In this document: piece after piece, positions 5,990 to 12,592 of the stretch
How positions within the stretch are numbered: the stretch's first letter is position 1
Layout of the letters: the number at the start of each line of letters is the position of its first letter
Origin: an uncultured Alphaproteobacteria bacterium
GTDB taxonomy: Bacteria; Pseudomonadota; Alphaproteobacteria; UBA9655
Assembly: GCA_937967795.1 (NCBI GenBank)
Contig: CALBSK010000072.1
Coordinates: 1 to 12,592, forward strand
Direction: 5' to 3'
Length of the DNA stretch: 12,592 nucleotides
Translations under genes and position numbers: made by a program
Notes under the pieces: model-generated
Told to the model about the DNA's origin: nothing
What the model saw: the letters and a program-made list of their open reading frames with translations, nothing else
The model's database searches: none

Positions 5990-7786
5990 ATGTCTGAAAG
6001 GGAAAATACGCGATTTCTTAGGCGAACTCTTTTTTTGGGAATTTTACAACTCTTCCTCATCGTTATTCTTTTAGGCCGTATGTATTATTTGCAAATAATA
6101 GAAGGATCCCATTATCATCTTTTAGCCGAAGATAATCGCATTGCAAGTCGGCCCTTGGTTCCTTTAAGAGGACAGATTTATGATTGTAAAGGAATTCCTC
6201 TCGTCCAGAATGAAACAAGTTTTCGCGTTGTTTTGTTGGCAGACCAAAAAGAAGAGATAGAGAAAACACTTGAAACCCTTTCGGGGATCATTTCTTTGTC
6301 TGAGGAAGAGAAGGAAGAAATATTTAAAATGATGAAGAAGAAGCGCGCTCTTGATTCTCTCATTATAAAGGATAATTTAACATGGCCCGAAGTTTCAGCC
6401 ATTGAGCTTCATGCTACTGCTTTACCAGGGATTTCTATTGAAATAGGATCTGTTCGTAAATATCCTGAAGTTTTACAAGGAGCGCATCTTTTGGGTTACG
6501 TTGCCTCTCCTTCTGAAAAAGAACAAATTGACGATCTCATGCTTTCTATTCCTGGTCTTAAAGTAGGGAAGGGAGGGGTTGAGAAGTATTTTGATAGTCG
6601 ATTGCGGGGCACCCCTGGTCGTAGTGCTTTTGAGGTTAATGCAAAACGAAAAGTTGTTCGTGAACTTCATCAAATTGCAAGTATTCCTGGAGAAGATATT
6701 CATCTCACAATAGATGCTCGCCTTCAAGCGTACGCACAAGATGTCCTCTCTGGTTATGAAAGTGCCTCTGCCGTCATTCTTGATATTCAAAACGGAAATG
6801 TTCTCGCTCTTGTCTCAACTCCTTCCTTTAATCCCAATCTTTTCCCCCAAGGAATTAGCCATAAAGATTGGCATGAACTTAGAGATAATCCATATGTACC
6901 TCTTACCAATAAAGCGACCTCGGGTCTTTATGCACCTGGATCAACGGTAAAACTTTTTGTAGCGCTCGCTGCTCTTCATGCAAACATCATTGACAAAACG
7001 TCAACGGTCTATTGTCCCGGTTATATATACGTGGGGAATCATAAATTTCATTGTATGCATAGCCATGGAACAGTCAATGTTTCTCGTGCCATTTCTGAAT
7101 CTTGTGATGTCTTTTTTTATGAAATTGCAAAAAGAGTGGGAATTGATCGACTTTCTGCTCTGTGTGAGGATTTTGGACTTGGTACAGGGGGACTAGAAGG
7201 TTATCCCCATATTAAAAAAGGTCTTGTTCCTACAAAGGCCTGGAAGAAGGAAAAGAAAAATGCCAATTGGACCGTAAGTGATACCATTCAAGTAGGAATT
7301 GGACAAGGTTACATGCTTGCCACACCTCTCGAGCTCGTTGTTGCCATTGCTCGTCTTGCAGGAGGGGGTAAAAAGCTTATACCCCACCTTGAAGATGAAG
7401 GGAATGTGTCCTTTAAAGACATGGGTTACGATCAACAACATTTGGACCTGATCTTAGAAGCCATGATAGCCACAGCTAATACACCTTCAGGAACGGCTTT
7501 TCGGTGGCGCATCCCCGTGGAAGGGATGGAGATGGCAGGCAAAACAGGAACCAGTCAAGTTAGGCGCATTACGATGCAGCAACGAAAAGCAGGACAAACG
7601 AAAACAACTCATCTCCCATGGAAATATAGAGAACATGGTCTTTTTGTCGGATACGCACCTATAAATCATCCCCGTTATGCCATTACAGTTGTGGTTGAGC
7701 ATGCGGGAGGAGCCAGTTTGGCTGTTCAAGCTGCCCGAGATATTTTATGGGAACTCCAACGCTTTACAAAGAAAAGTGGCTCATGA
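5990..7786 (+). CDS. mrdA: Penicillin-binding protein 2, peptidoglycan D,D-transpeptidase
   Basis: Class B penicillin-binding protein that cross-links peptidoglycan during elongation, working with RodA under MreC control. The 598 residues comprise a cytoplasmic tail, one membrane anchor (about 12-32), the pedestal/dimerisation region (about 55-235, with PLRGQIYD at 58-65) and the transpeptidase domain. Catalytic motifs are complete: Ser318-T-V-Lys321, the S-x-D form of the second motif (Ser371-Cys-Asp373, as usual for PBP2), and Lys518-Thr-Gly. GIGQGYMLATPLE (437-449) is also typical. The ribosome site is weak (GAGTGAG at 5974-5980), and two nearer ATGs at 5973 and 5983 are out of frame. The stop overlaps the rodA ATG (ATGA), so the two partners are translationally coupled. 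The gene has been separated from mreD by a minus-strand gene and so must have its own promoter. Confidence 0.97.
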   Translation: MSERENTRFLRRTLFLGILQLFLIVILLGRMYYLQIIEGSHYHLLAEDNRIASRPLVPLRGQIYDCKGIPLVQNETSFRVVLLADQKEEIEKTLETLSGIISLSEEEKEEIFKMMKKKRALDSLIIKDNLTWPEVSAIELHATALPGISIEIGSVRKYPEVLQGAHLLGYVASPSEKEQIDDLMLSIPGLKVGKGGVEKYFDSRLRGTPGRSAFEVNAKRKVVRELHQIASIPGEDIHLTIDARLQAYAQDVLSGYESASAVILDIQNGNVLALVSTPSFNPNLFPQGISHKDWHELRDNPYVPLTNKATSGLYAPGSTVKLFVALAALHANIIDKTSTVYCPGYIYVGNHKFHCMHSHGTVNVSRAISESCDVFFYEIAKRVGIDRLSALCEDFGLGTGGLEGYPHIKKGLVPTKAWKKEKKNANWTVSDTIQVGIGQGYMLATPLELVVAIARLAGGGKKLIPHLEDEGNVSFKDMGYDQQHLDLILEAMIATANTPSGTAFRWRIPVEGMEMAGKTGTSQVRRITMQQRKAGQTKTTHLPWKYREHGLFVGYAPINHPRYAITVVVEHAGGASLAVQAARDILWELQRFTKKSGS

Positions 7787-8910
7787 CCATAGATTTCACG
7801 CCCTCTCTCTTTCAACAGCTCGCGCGTTTGAACTGGAATATTGTTTTCTTAATTCTTTCGATTTCTGCCATCGGATGGGGCCTTTTAGTTTCAGCTGCGG
7901 GGGGGGATATCCACCCTTGGGCCTTAAAACAAGTTATTCGATTTAGCGTCGGTATCCTCATTATGCTCACCCTTGCCCTCATCAATCTGCGCTGGTGGCT
8001 CCATTTCTCCTATATTTTTTATGGGATCTCTCTCTTACTTTTGTGTGGTGTTGAGTTTTTAGGATTTATAGGAAAGGGCGGTCAACGATGGATTGATCTT
8101 TACGTTATTCAGATTCAACCTTCCGAACTTATGAAAATAGCTCTTGTGATGGCCCTTGCCCGTTACTTTCATAGTCAATCTTATCCCATTCCCTTTCATA
8201 AACTTTTTGTGCCCCTTACATTGATTATGATCCCTGCCATTCTCGTTCTACGACAACCTGATTTAGGAACTGCTATGATTTTACTGATGACAGGAGGAAC
8301 GCTATTCTTCCTAGCAGGCGTTTCTTTATGGGTTTTTGGAGCCACTTTTATCACGATCAGTGCGAGCATCCCCATTCTGTGGAGCTTTCTTCATGATTAC
8401 CAAAAAAAACGAATTTTAATGTTTTTTGATCCCAGCCAAGACTTACGGGGAGCAGGCTATCACATCACTCAATCAAAAATAGCGCTCGGCTCAGGAGGTT
8501 TTTTAGGAAAAGGATATAAGCAAGGAACGCAAGCTTCATTGAACTTTTTACCAGAGAAACAAACGGATTTTATTTTCACACTTTTATGTGAGGAATGGGG
8601 ATTTATAGGGGGATCACTTCTTCTCTGCCTTTATGTACTTTTAATCGTCACGTGTTTCCGTATCATTCTCACCACTCAAAATGACTTTGGTCGTTTTGTT
8701 GCTGCAGGAATGACAGTCACTTTTTTCCTTTATGTATTTATCAACATTGCAATGGTGATGGGTCTGTTACCCGTTGTGGGAATACCTCTCCCTTTGGTTT
8801 CTTATGGTGGAACCGCTATGTTGACTCTTCTGATGGGGTTTGGCTTTGTACTCAATGTTGGACTTTATCGAACCCTCAAAATTCCTCGTTTTTCTATTGG
8901 AGTCTTTTAA
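7783..8910 (+). CDS. rodA: Peptidoglycan glycosyltransferase RodA (SEDS family)
   Basis: Polytopic membrane polymerase that extends glycan strands from lipid II with PBP2. From ATG 7783 the protein is 375 residues, close to E. coli RodA. About ten membrane segments are visible. Family motifs include QRWIDL and QPSELMK (112-118), LRQPDLGTA (156-164), ITQSKIALGSGG (228-239), and LNFLPEKQTDFIFTLLCEEW (253-272) with Asp262, which matches the catalytic aspartate of E. coli RodA, then GIPLPLVSYGG (333-343). The frame is open back to ATG 7747, but that start would overlap mrdA by 40 bases. The 7783 start gives an ATGA overlap and a normal N-terminus. A run of eight G (7899-7906) falls early in the gene, in codons 39-42. 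Confidence 0.96.
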   Translation: MTIDFTPSLFQQLARLNWNIVFLILSISAIGWGLLVSAAGGDIHPWALKQVIRFSVGILIMLTLALINLRWWLHFSYIFYGISLLLLCGVEFLGFIGKGGQRWIDLYVIQIQPSELMKIALVMALARYFHSQSYPIPFHKLFVPLTLIMIPAILVLRQPDLGTAMILLMTGGTLFFLAGVSLWVFGATFITISASIPILWSFLHDYQKKRILMFFDPSQDLRGAGYHITQSKIALGSGGFLGKGYKQGTQASLNFLPEKQTDFIFTLLCEEWGFIGGSLLLCLYVLLIVTCFRIILTTQNDFGRFVAAGMTVTFFLYVFINIAMVMGLLPVVGIPLPLVSYGGTAMLTLLMGFGFVLNVGLYRTLKIPRFSIGVF

Positions 8911-8930
8911 AGAGGATCATCACCTCCTCT
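8911..8930 (+). terminator. Possible stem-loop after rodA
   Basis: AGAGGA (8911-8916) pairs perfectly with TCCTCT (8925-8930) over an eight-base loop, starting directly after the rodA stop. The following CTCTTAATTTTC is pyrimidine-rich but not a clean T run. A weak terminator is plausible. Confidence 0.35.
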
Positions 8931-8971
8931 CTCTTAATTTTCTAAGAAAATTTCTTAAAATAATCAAAGTG

Positions 8972-8980
8972 TGTTATGCT
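8972..8980 (+). promoter_or_regulatory. Candidate extended -10 promoter for the signalling operon
   Basis: TGT followed by TATGCT (8975-8980, 4 of 6 to the -10 consensus) gives an extended -10 arrangement about 40 bases before the kinase start. The -35 region at 8952-8957 (TTCTTA) is a poor match. The location between a stem-loop and the kinase ribosome site is right, but the evidence is thin. Confidence 0.3.
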
Positions 8981-9006
8981 TTTTTTATTAATTACAGAGA
9001 ATTTGT

Positions 9007-9022
9007 GGAGGAAATCATGTGA
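9007..9022 (+). promoter_or_regulatory. Ribosome site with start-stop codon pair at the kinase start
   Basis: A strong GGAGG (9007-9011) lies five bases before ATG 9017-9019, which is immediately followed in frame by TGA (9020-9022). The same site lies seven bases before GTG 9019-9021, the only workable start of the kinase. A ribosome that chooses the ATG would make one residue and stop, which could limit kinase output. Confidence 0.5.
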
Positions 9023-10308
9023 CAGAAAATCCGAGTTCTTTTGTAGATATTGATTTTAGAGCCCTTTTTGAAGCGGCTCCGGACTTATATCTTGCCTTAG
9101 ATGCTGACTTTAACATTATCGGGGTAAGTGACGCTTATTTACGTGCCACCATGGTAAAAAGAGATGAGATTTTGGGACGCGGTATCTTTGATGTGTTTCC
9201 TGATAACCCTGGCGATGTTCAAGCAACCGGCGTTAACAATCTACGCGCTTCATTAGAGAGCGTTTTAAAAAATAAAATTCCTAATGCGATGGCTGTCCAA
9301 AAATATGACATTCGTCGTCCCGAATCTGAAGGAGGAGGCTTTGAAGAGCGGTATTGGAGCCCCGTAAACTCCCCTGTTTTAGGAAAAAACAATGAAGTTC
9401 AATATATTATCCACCGCGTAGAAGACGTTACAGAATTTATCCGCCTCAAAGAGGCAGAGACATCTCAACTTAAATTAATGCAAAAATTACAGACCCACGC
9501 CGGAAAAATGGAAGTAGAAATCTTTCACCGAGCCCAAGAAATCCAAGAGGTAAATAAACACCTAGAACGTGTCACGAAAGAATTAGAAGAATATAATGGA
9601 AAACTTGCGAGCAGCAATGAACGATTAAAAGAATTTGCTTATGTTGCTTCCCATGATCTTCAAGAACCCTTGCGCATGATATCGAATTTTGTGCAATTAT
9701 TGCAAAAGCGCTATAAAAATAAGCTGGATGAAGAAGCTGATGAATTTATTCAGTATGCCGTAAGTGGGGCGGAACGAATGAAAGCTCTTATCAATGACTT
9801 ACTCATGTATTCACGCGTCGATACCCAAGGCAAGCCGTTTAAAGAAACAAGTATGCAACAGGTCTTAGACTGTACCCTTGTTGATTTACAGCAAACAATC
9901 GAAGAAGTAGGAGCTAAAATTTCTTTTGACTCCTTGCCTCCTGTTTACGGAGACGCCACCCAATTAGGCCAAGTTTGGCAAAATCTTATTGTAAACGCTC
10001 TACGTTATCGGGATCCTACCAAACCTGTGGAAATTCAGGTGGGCGTTTCTAGTGATGACGGTTATTGGAAATTTTTTATAAAAGACAACGGGATAGGTAT
10101 TGATCCTCAGTTTCACGAAAAGGTTTTTAAAATTTTTCAACGTTTGCATTCTTACCAAGACCATGAAGGGACCGGAATTGGACTCGCGGTATGTAAAAGG
10201 ATCATCGAACATCATGGTGGGAAAATTTGGATTGAATCAGAGCTAAATAAAGGAGCAATTTTTCACTTTACTTTACCAAAAATATCAAAAGAGGAAAAGC
10301 ATGTATGA
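9019..10308 (+). CDS. Cytoplasmic PAS-domain sensor histidine kinase
   Basis: Two-component sensor kinase of 429 residues with no membrane segment, so it senses an intracellular cue. Domains in order: PAS_4-like PAS domain (about 12-140), coiled-coil linker (about 143-205), HisKA dimerisation domain with phosphoacceptor His212 in VASHDLQEPLRM, and HATPase_c with N box (QNLIVNALRYR, 321-331), G1 (DNGIG, 356-360), F box (FKIFQRLH, 370-377) and G2 (GTGIGLA, 384-390). The DLQEPLR-type H box is the kind found in phytochrome-like kinases that pair with Rcp1-type regulators, but there is no GAF/PHY domain or bilin-binding region here. The PAS ligand cannot be read from sequence. The start is GTG at 9019 with GGAGG upstream. 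The stop overlaps the next regulator's ATG, so kinase and regulator are coupled and very probably partners. Confidence 0.94.
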   Translation: MTENPSSFVDIDFRALFEAAPDLYLALDADFNIIGVSDAYLRATMVKRDEILGRGIFDVFPDNPGDVQATGVNNLRASLESVLKNKIPNAMAVQKYDIRRPESEGGGFEERYWSPVNSPVLGKNNEVQYIIHRVEDVTEFIRLKEAETSQLKLMQKLQTHAGKMEVEIFHRAQEIQEVNKHLERVTKELEEYNGKLASSNERLKEFAYVASHDLQEPLRMISNFVQLLQKRYKNKLDEEADEFIQYAVSGAERMKALINDLLMYSRVDTQGKPFKETSMQQVLDCTLVDLQQTIEEVGAKISFDSLPPVYGDATQLGQVWQNLIVNALRYRDPTKPVEIQVGVSSDDGYWKFFIKDNGIGIDPQFHEKVFKIFQRLHSYQDHEGTGIGLAVCKRIIEHHGGKIWIESELNKGAIFHFTLPKISKEEKHV

Positions 10309-10754
10309 TAAAAGCAAAGACGCCCATTGACATTTTACTTGCTGAAGATAATCCAGGAGATGTCCGCCTCACCCGCGAAGCCTTTAAAGATGGCAAAATC
10401 AGCAATAACCTCTATGTTGTCAAAGATGGCATAGAAGCTATGGCTTTTTTAAGAAAGGAAGGTGAGTATCAAAATGTGCCCACCCCAGATCTTTTCTTAC
10501 TTGATCTAAATATGCCAAGAATGGGAGGAAGAGAGGTCTTGGAGCAAGTTAAAGTTGATCCAAAACTTAAACATATTCCTATTATTATCTTAACAACATC
10601 AGATGCAGAAGTTGATATTATTAAAAGTTATGAACTGCATGCCAATTGTTACATTACGAAGCCTGTTGATCTAGATAAATTTTTAGATGTCGTCAAACAG
10701 ATCGAAGATTTTTGGTTCACGATCGTTCATTTGCCTCCAAAAAAGGATAGATAA
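10305..10754 (+). CDS. Single-domain response regulator, Rcp1-like
   Basis: Stand-alone receiver protein of 149 residues with no output domain. The receiver is complete: acidic pair Glu14-Asp15 (LLAEDNPGD), phosphoacceptor Asp67 (LLDLNMPRMGG), Thr98 in ILTTSD and Lys119 in ITKPVD. The N-P-G-D-V-R-L-T-R-E stretch after the acidic pair and the C-terminal extension KQIEDFWFTIVHLP are characteristic of the Rcp1/phytochrome-regulator subgroup, whose members act by dimerisation or in phosphotransfer. GAGG at 10291-10294 precedes the ATG, which overlaps the kinase stop (ATGA). It is followed after one base by the EAL protein. The likely role is to receive phosphate from the kinase and pass it on or interact with the downstream effector; phosphotransfer to the next protein is inference. 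Confidence 0.94.
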   Translation: MIKAKTPIDILLAEDNPGDVRLTREAFKDGKISNNLYVVKDGIEAMAFLRKEGEYQNVPTPDLFLLDLNMPRMGGREVLEQVKVDPKLKHIPIIILTTSDAEVDIIKSYELHANCYITKPVDLDKFLDVVKQIEDFWFTIVHLPPKKDR

Positions 10755-10755
10755 T

Positions 10756-12531
10756 ATGAGGGAGAAAGAATGTCTCCATATTTTGTTAGTGGAAGATAAT
10801 AAGGGGGATGCGAAACTCATACAAGAGATGTTAAAAGAGTCCCCACAGGCGGTACAAATGAGTCATGTTTCACAGCTTTCTGAAGTTAATTCAATCCCAC
10901 CAAAAGAATATGATGTAATCCTCCTTGATCTCAATTTGCCTGATAGTAACGGGTTAAATACGGTTTTAAAAATGCATGAGCTTTTACCTCAGGTTCCTAT
11001 TGTGGTAATGACTGGCTTAGACAATGAAGAATTATCTCTTTCAGCTATTCAAGCAGGCGCGCAAGACTATCTTGTCAAAGGGAAAACAGACTCACACCAC
11101 CTCATTAAAACCATTCAATATGCCTTACACAGGTCTCAGGTTTTTAAAAAGATGATGGAGTTAAATGAAAATCAAAGAAGTTATTTTGCAACTCATGATG
11201 TTCTTACAGGTTTACCCAATCAACATTTGTTTCTTGAAAATTTACAATTGTTGATGACAAAGTATGAAATTACCAAAAAGAATTTTTCACTCTTTCTTTT
11301 GGAAATTCATCAACTCGATAAAATCATTGCTACCCTTGGTCATCCCGCGAAGGATGAAATTGTGAAAAAGATCTCAACACTTATCACAGAATTGCTACCA
11401 GAGTCAGTTATCGTTGCGCGATATAATGAAAATATATTTGCGCTTTTATTTCCAAAATTTTCTGATACGACTGCTATTTTAAAAGATGTTAATATTCTAA
11501 AAAGCGCTTTATCAAAAAGTTTTTTAATTGCAGATCAAGACTATTTCCCGTCCTATAATATAGGAATTTCTGTTTTTCCTTTTGACGGACAAGACCCAGA
11601 ACACCTCATCAAGAGCGCTCAAACGGCTTTGGCAAAGGCTATTTTGTGTGGGGGAAGAGAGAGTGAAATATACGTAAATGACACATCTTACATAAGCAAT
11701 TCTAATAATGAACTCATTTTACATAGTGATTTACAAGCGGCTTTAGAACGTCAAGAATTTTTTGTTGTTTATCAACCACAGATTGATCTTACTCACCAAA
11801 AGGTCAGCGGCGTAGAAGCTTTATTGCGATGGAATCATCCGAAATTAGGCTTGGTTCCTTCCGATAAATTTATTTATATTGCAGAAGATGGTCACCTCAT
11901 CACACCCATTGGCAAATGGGTATTAGAAACGGTTGCTCACCAATATCGACAATGGAAAAATCAAACGTCTTCACCCTTTTCTTTACGGGTAGGTGTAAAT
12001 GTTTCGCCTCAACAATTACACTATAATAATTTATTTTCAACCGTTCAAAATATATTAAAAAAACACGAGCTCCCCCCAGAATGTTTAGAGCTTGAATTAA
12101 CGGAGAGTATTTTCATTGAGGAGACTGAATCAACGATCGAAAAATTAAAACAGATTAAAAAGCTTGGTGTTCAAATTTCAATTGATGATTTTGGCCAAGG
12201 ATATTCAGGGCTGTCTTATTTGAGCCATTTACCAATTGATCGTCTAAAGTTAGACAGGGTTTTTGTGCAGAAAAATCTGGAAAATTCACCGACGAGCATT
12301 ATTGTAAAATCTATTATAAAACTTGCCCATAGTTTGCGTCTTAAAGTTATAGCTGAAGGCGTTGAAACAAAAGAACAACTGGCATTGTTAAAACAACAAC
12401 AATGCGATGAAGTCCAAGGATTTTATTATAGCAAGCCCGTTTCTCATACGAACATTGCTCAGATAATTTCAAATGGCTTAGTGATTCAACCACCTAAGAA
12501 GAGCGGCTCTGTTAGGAAGGGATTGTCATAA
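10756..12531 (+). CDS. REC-GGDEF(degenerate)-EAL protein, predicted c-di-GMP phosphodiesterase
   Basis: Response regulator of 591 residues predicted to hydrolyse cyclic di-GMP when phosphorylated. The receiver (about 6-128) has Glu13-Asp14, Asp58 (LLDLNLPDSNG), Thr86 and Lys108. The GGDEF-like domain (about 140-308) keeps the entry motif THDVLTGLPNQ, but the signature is RYNENIFALLFP (222-233) and no RxxD inhibitory site precedes it, so it should not make c-di-GMP. The EAL domain (about 318-575) has the full catalytic set: Glu354 (EALLRW), Asn415, ELTE 447-450, Asp477-Asp478-Phe-Gly, Lys498, Glu534 (AEGVET) and Gln554 (QGFYYSKP). The frame is open further upstream to 10687, but ATG 10756 has AAGGA at 10743-10747, sits one base after the preceding stop, and gives a normal receiver N-terminus. 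No membrane segments are visible, so it is cytoplasmic. Confidence 0.94.
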   Translation: MREKECLHILLVEDNKGDAKLIQEMLKESPQAVQMSHVSQLSEVNSIPPKEYDVILLDLNLPDSNGLNTVLKMHELLPQVPIVVMTGLDNEELSLSAIQAGAQDYLVKGKTDSHHLIKTIQYALHRSQVFKKMMELNENQRSYFATHDVLTGLPNQHLFLENLQLLMTKYEITKKNFSLFLLEIHQLDKIIATLGHPAKDEIVKKISTLITELLPESVIVARYNENIFALLFPKFSDTTAILKDVNILKSALSKSFLIADQDYFPSYNIGISVFPFDGQDPEHLIKSAQTALAKAILCGGRESEIYVNDTSYISNSNNELILHSDLQAALERQEFFVVYQPQIDLTHQKVSGVEALLRWNHPKLGLVPSDKFIYIAEDGHLITPIGKWVLETVAHQYRQWKNQTSSPFSLRVGVNVSPQQLHYNNLFSTVQNILKKHELPPECLELELTESIFIEETESTIEKLKQIKKLGVQISIDDFGQGYSGLSYLSHLPIDRLKLDRVFVQKNLENSPTSIIVKSIIKLAHSLRLKVIAEGVETKEQLALLKQQQCDEVQGFYYSKPVSHTNIAQIISNGLVIQPPKKSGSVRKGLS

Positions 12532-12555
12532 GGTAAATTTTTATTATTATTTATA

Positions 12556-12570
12556 GGCTTAAAGGGAGCC
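12556..12570 (+). promoter_or_regulatory. Small hairpin over the ribosome site of the last gene
   Basis: GGCT (12556-12559) can pair with AGCC (12567-12570), placing the purine-rich ribosome site GGGAG (12564-12568) in the loop and stem. With only four pairs it is weak and may be incidental. Confidence 0.2.
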
Positions 12571-12574
12571 TCAC

Positions 12575-12592
12575 ATGCAATTCGTGCTAAAA
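12575..12592 (+). CDS. Start of an unidentified gene, cut by the window edge
   Basis: ATG at 12575 begins an open frame (MQFVLK) that runs off the end. GGGAG at 12564-12568 lies six bases upstream, a good ribosome site. It is 43 bases after the EAL protein stop with no terminator hairpin between, so it may belong to the same transcript. Six codons are too few to identify it. Confidence 0.5.

Noticed and set aside
5973..6074. Short out-of-frame ORF beginning at 5973 over the mrdA start
   Set aside because: No ribosome site and no protein-like composition; it is a shadow of mrdA.
7747..7785. Upstream ATG for rodA at 7747
   Set aside because: It would add 12 polar residues and a 40-base overlap with mrdA; ATG 7783 gives the common ATGA overlap and a normal RodA N-terminus.
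8840..9022. 60-residue open frame across the rodA-kinase junction
   Set aside because: It overlaps rodA in another frame and has no ribosome site or recognisable protein features; its only notable part is the terminal ATG-TGA.
10687..10755. Upstream start of the EAL protein at 10687
   Set aside because: It lies deep inside the preceding response regulator; ATG 10756 has a ribosome site and starts a normal receiver domain.

Overview
The window is AT-rich bacterial chromosome with short intergenic gaps. The mreBCD-mrdA-rodA cell-shape block, a XerC-type recombinase beside a small transaldolase, and the protein sequences themselves suggest an alphaproteobacterium. The low GC and two secreted proteins whose predicted signal peptides end in A|ME followed by acidic residues are reminiscent of host-associated Holosporales/Paracaedibacter-like lineages. 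That placement is inference from memory and was not tested by any search.

Layout. Positions 147-1758 hold a tightly coupled pair: a TalC/FSA-family transaldolase and XerC, separated by one base. A weak terminator, a good promoter and a small gene follow (1805-2105). The small gene encodes a 66-residue preprotein with a clean signal peptide. Positions 2287-4711 encode MreB, MreC and MreD, the actin-like filament and membrane scaffold of the elongasome. The shape operon is then broken by a convergent minus-strand gene (4737-5741) for an unrecognised secreted 334-residue protein with its own promoter. It resumes at 5990-8910 with mrdA (PBP2 transpeptidase) and rodA (SEDS glycosyltransferase), translationally coupled by an ATGA overlap. 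Positions 9019-12531 form a three-gene signalling operon: a soluble PAS histidine kinase, a single-domain Rcp1-like response regulator, and a REC-GGDEF-EAL protein whose GGDEF motif is destroyed but whose EAL catalytic residues are all present. The first codons of another gene start at 12575.

How it fits together. MreB/C/D, PBP2 and RodA make one lateral-wall synthesis machine. The kinase/regulator/EAL set is best read as a phosphorelay whose output is c-di-GMP hydrolysis, but its stimulus is not visible because the sensor is a single PAS domain without a recognisable cofactor signature. No RNA genes, CRISPR arrays, insertion sequences or transposases were seen. The less ordinary items are the small secreted peptide, the secreted protein splitting the shape operon, the compact signalling operon, and several candidate leader or operator structures (mutually exclusive hairpins before mreB, an inverted repeat around the putative mrdA -10 box, and a start-stop codon pair at the kinase start).
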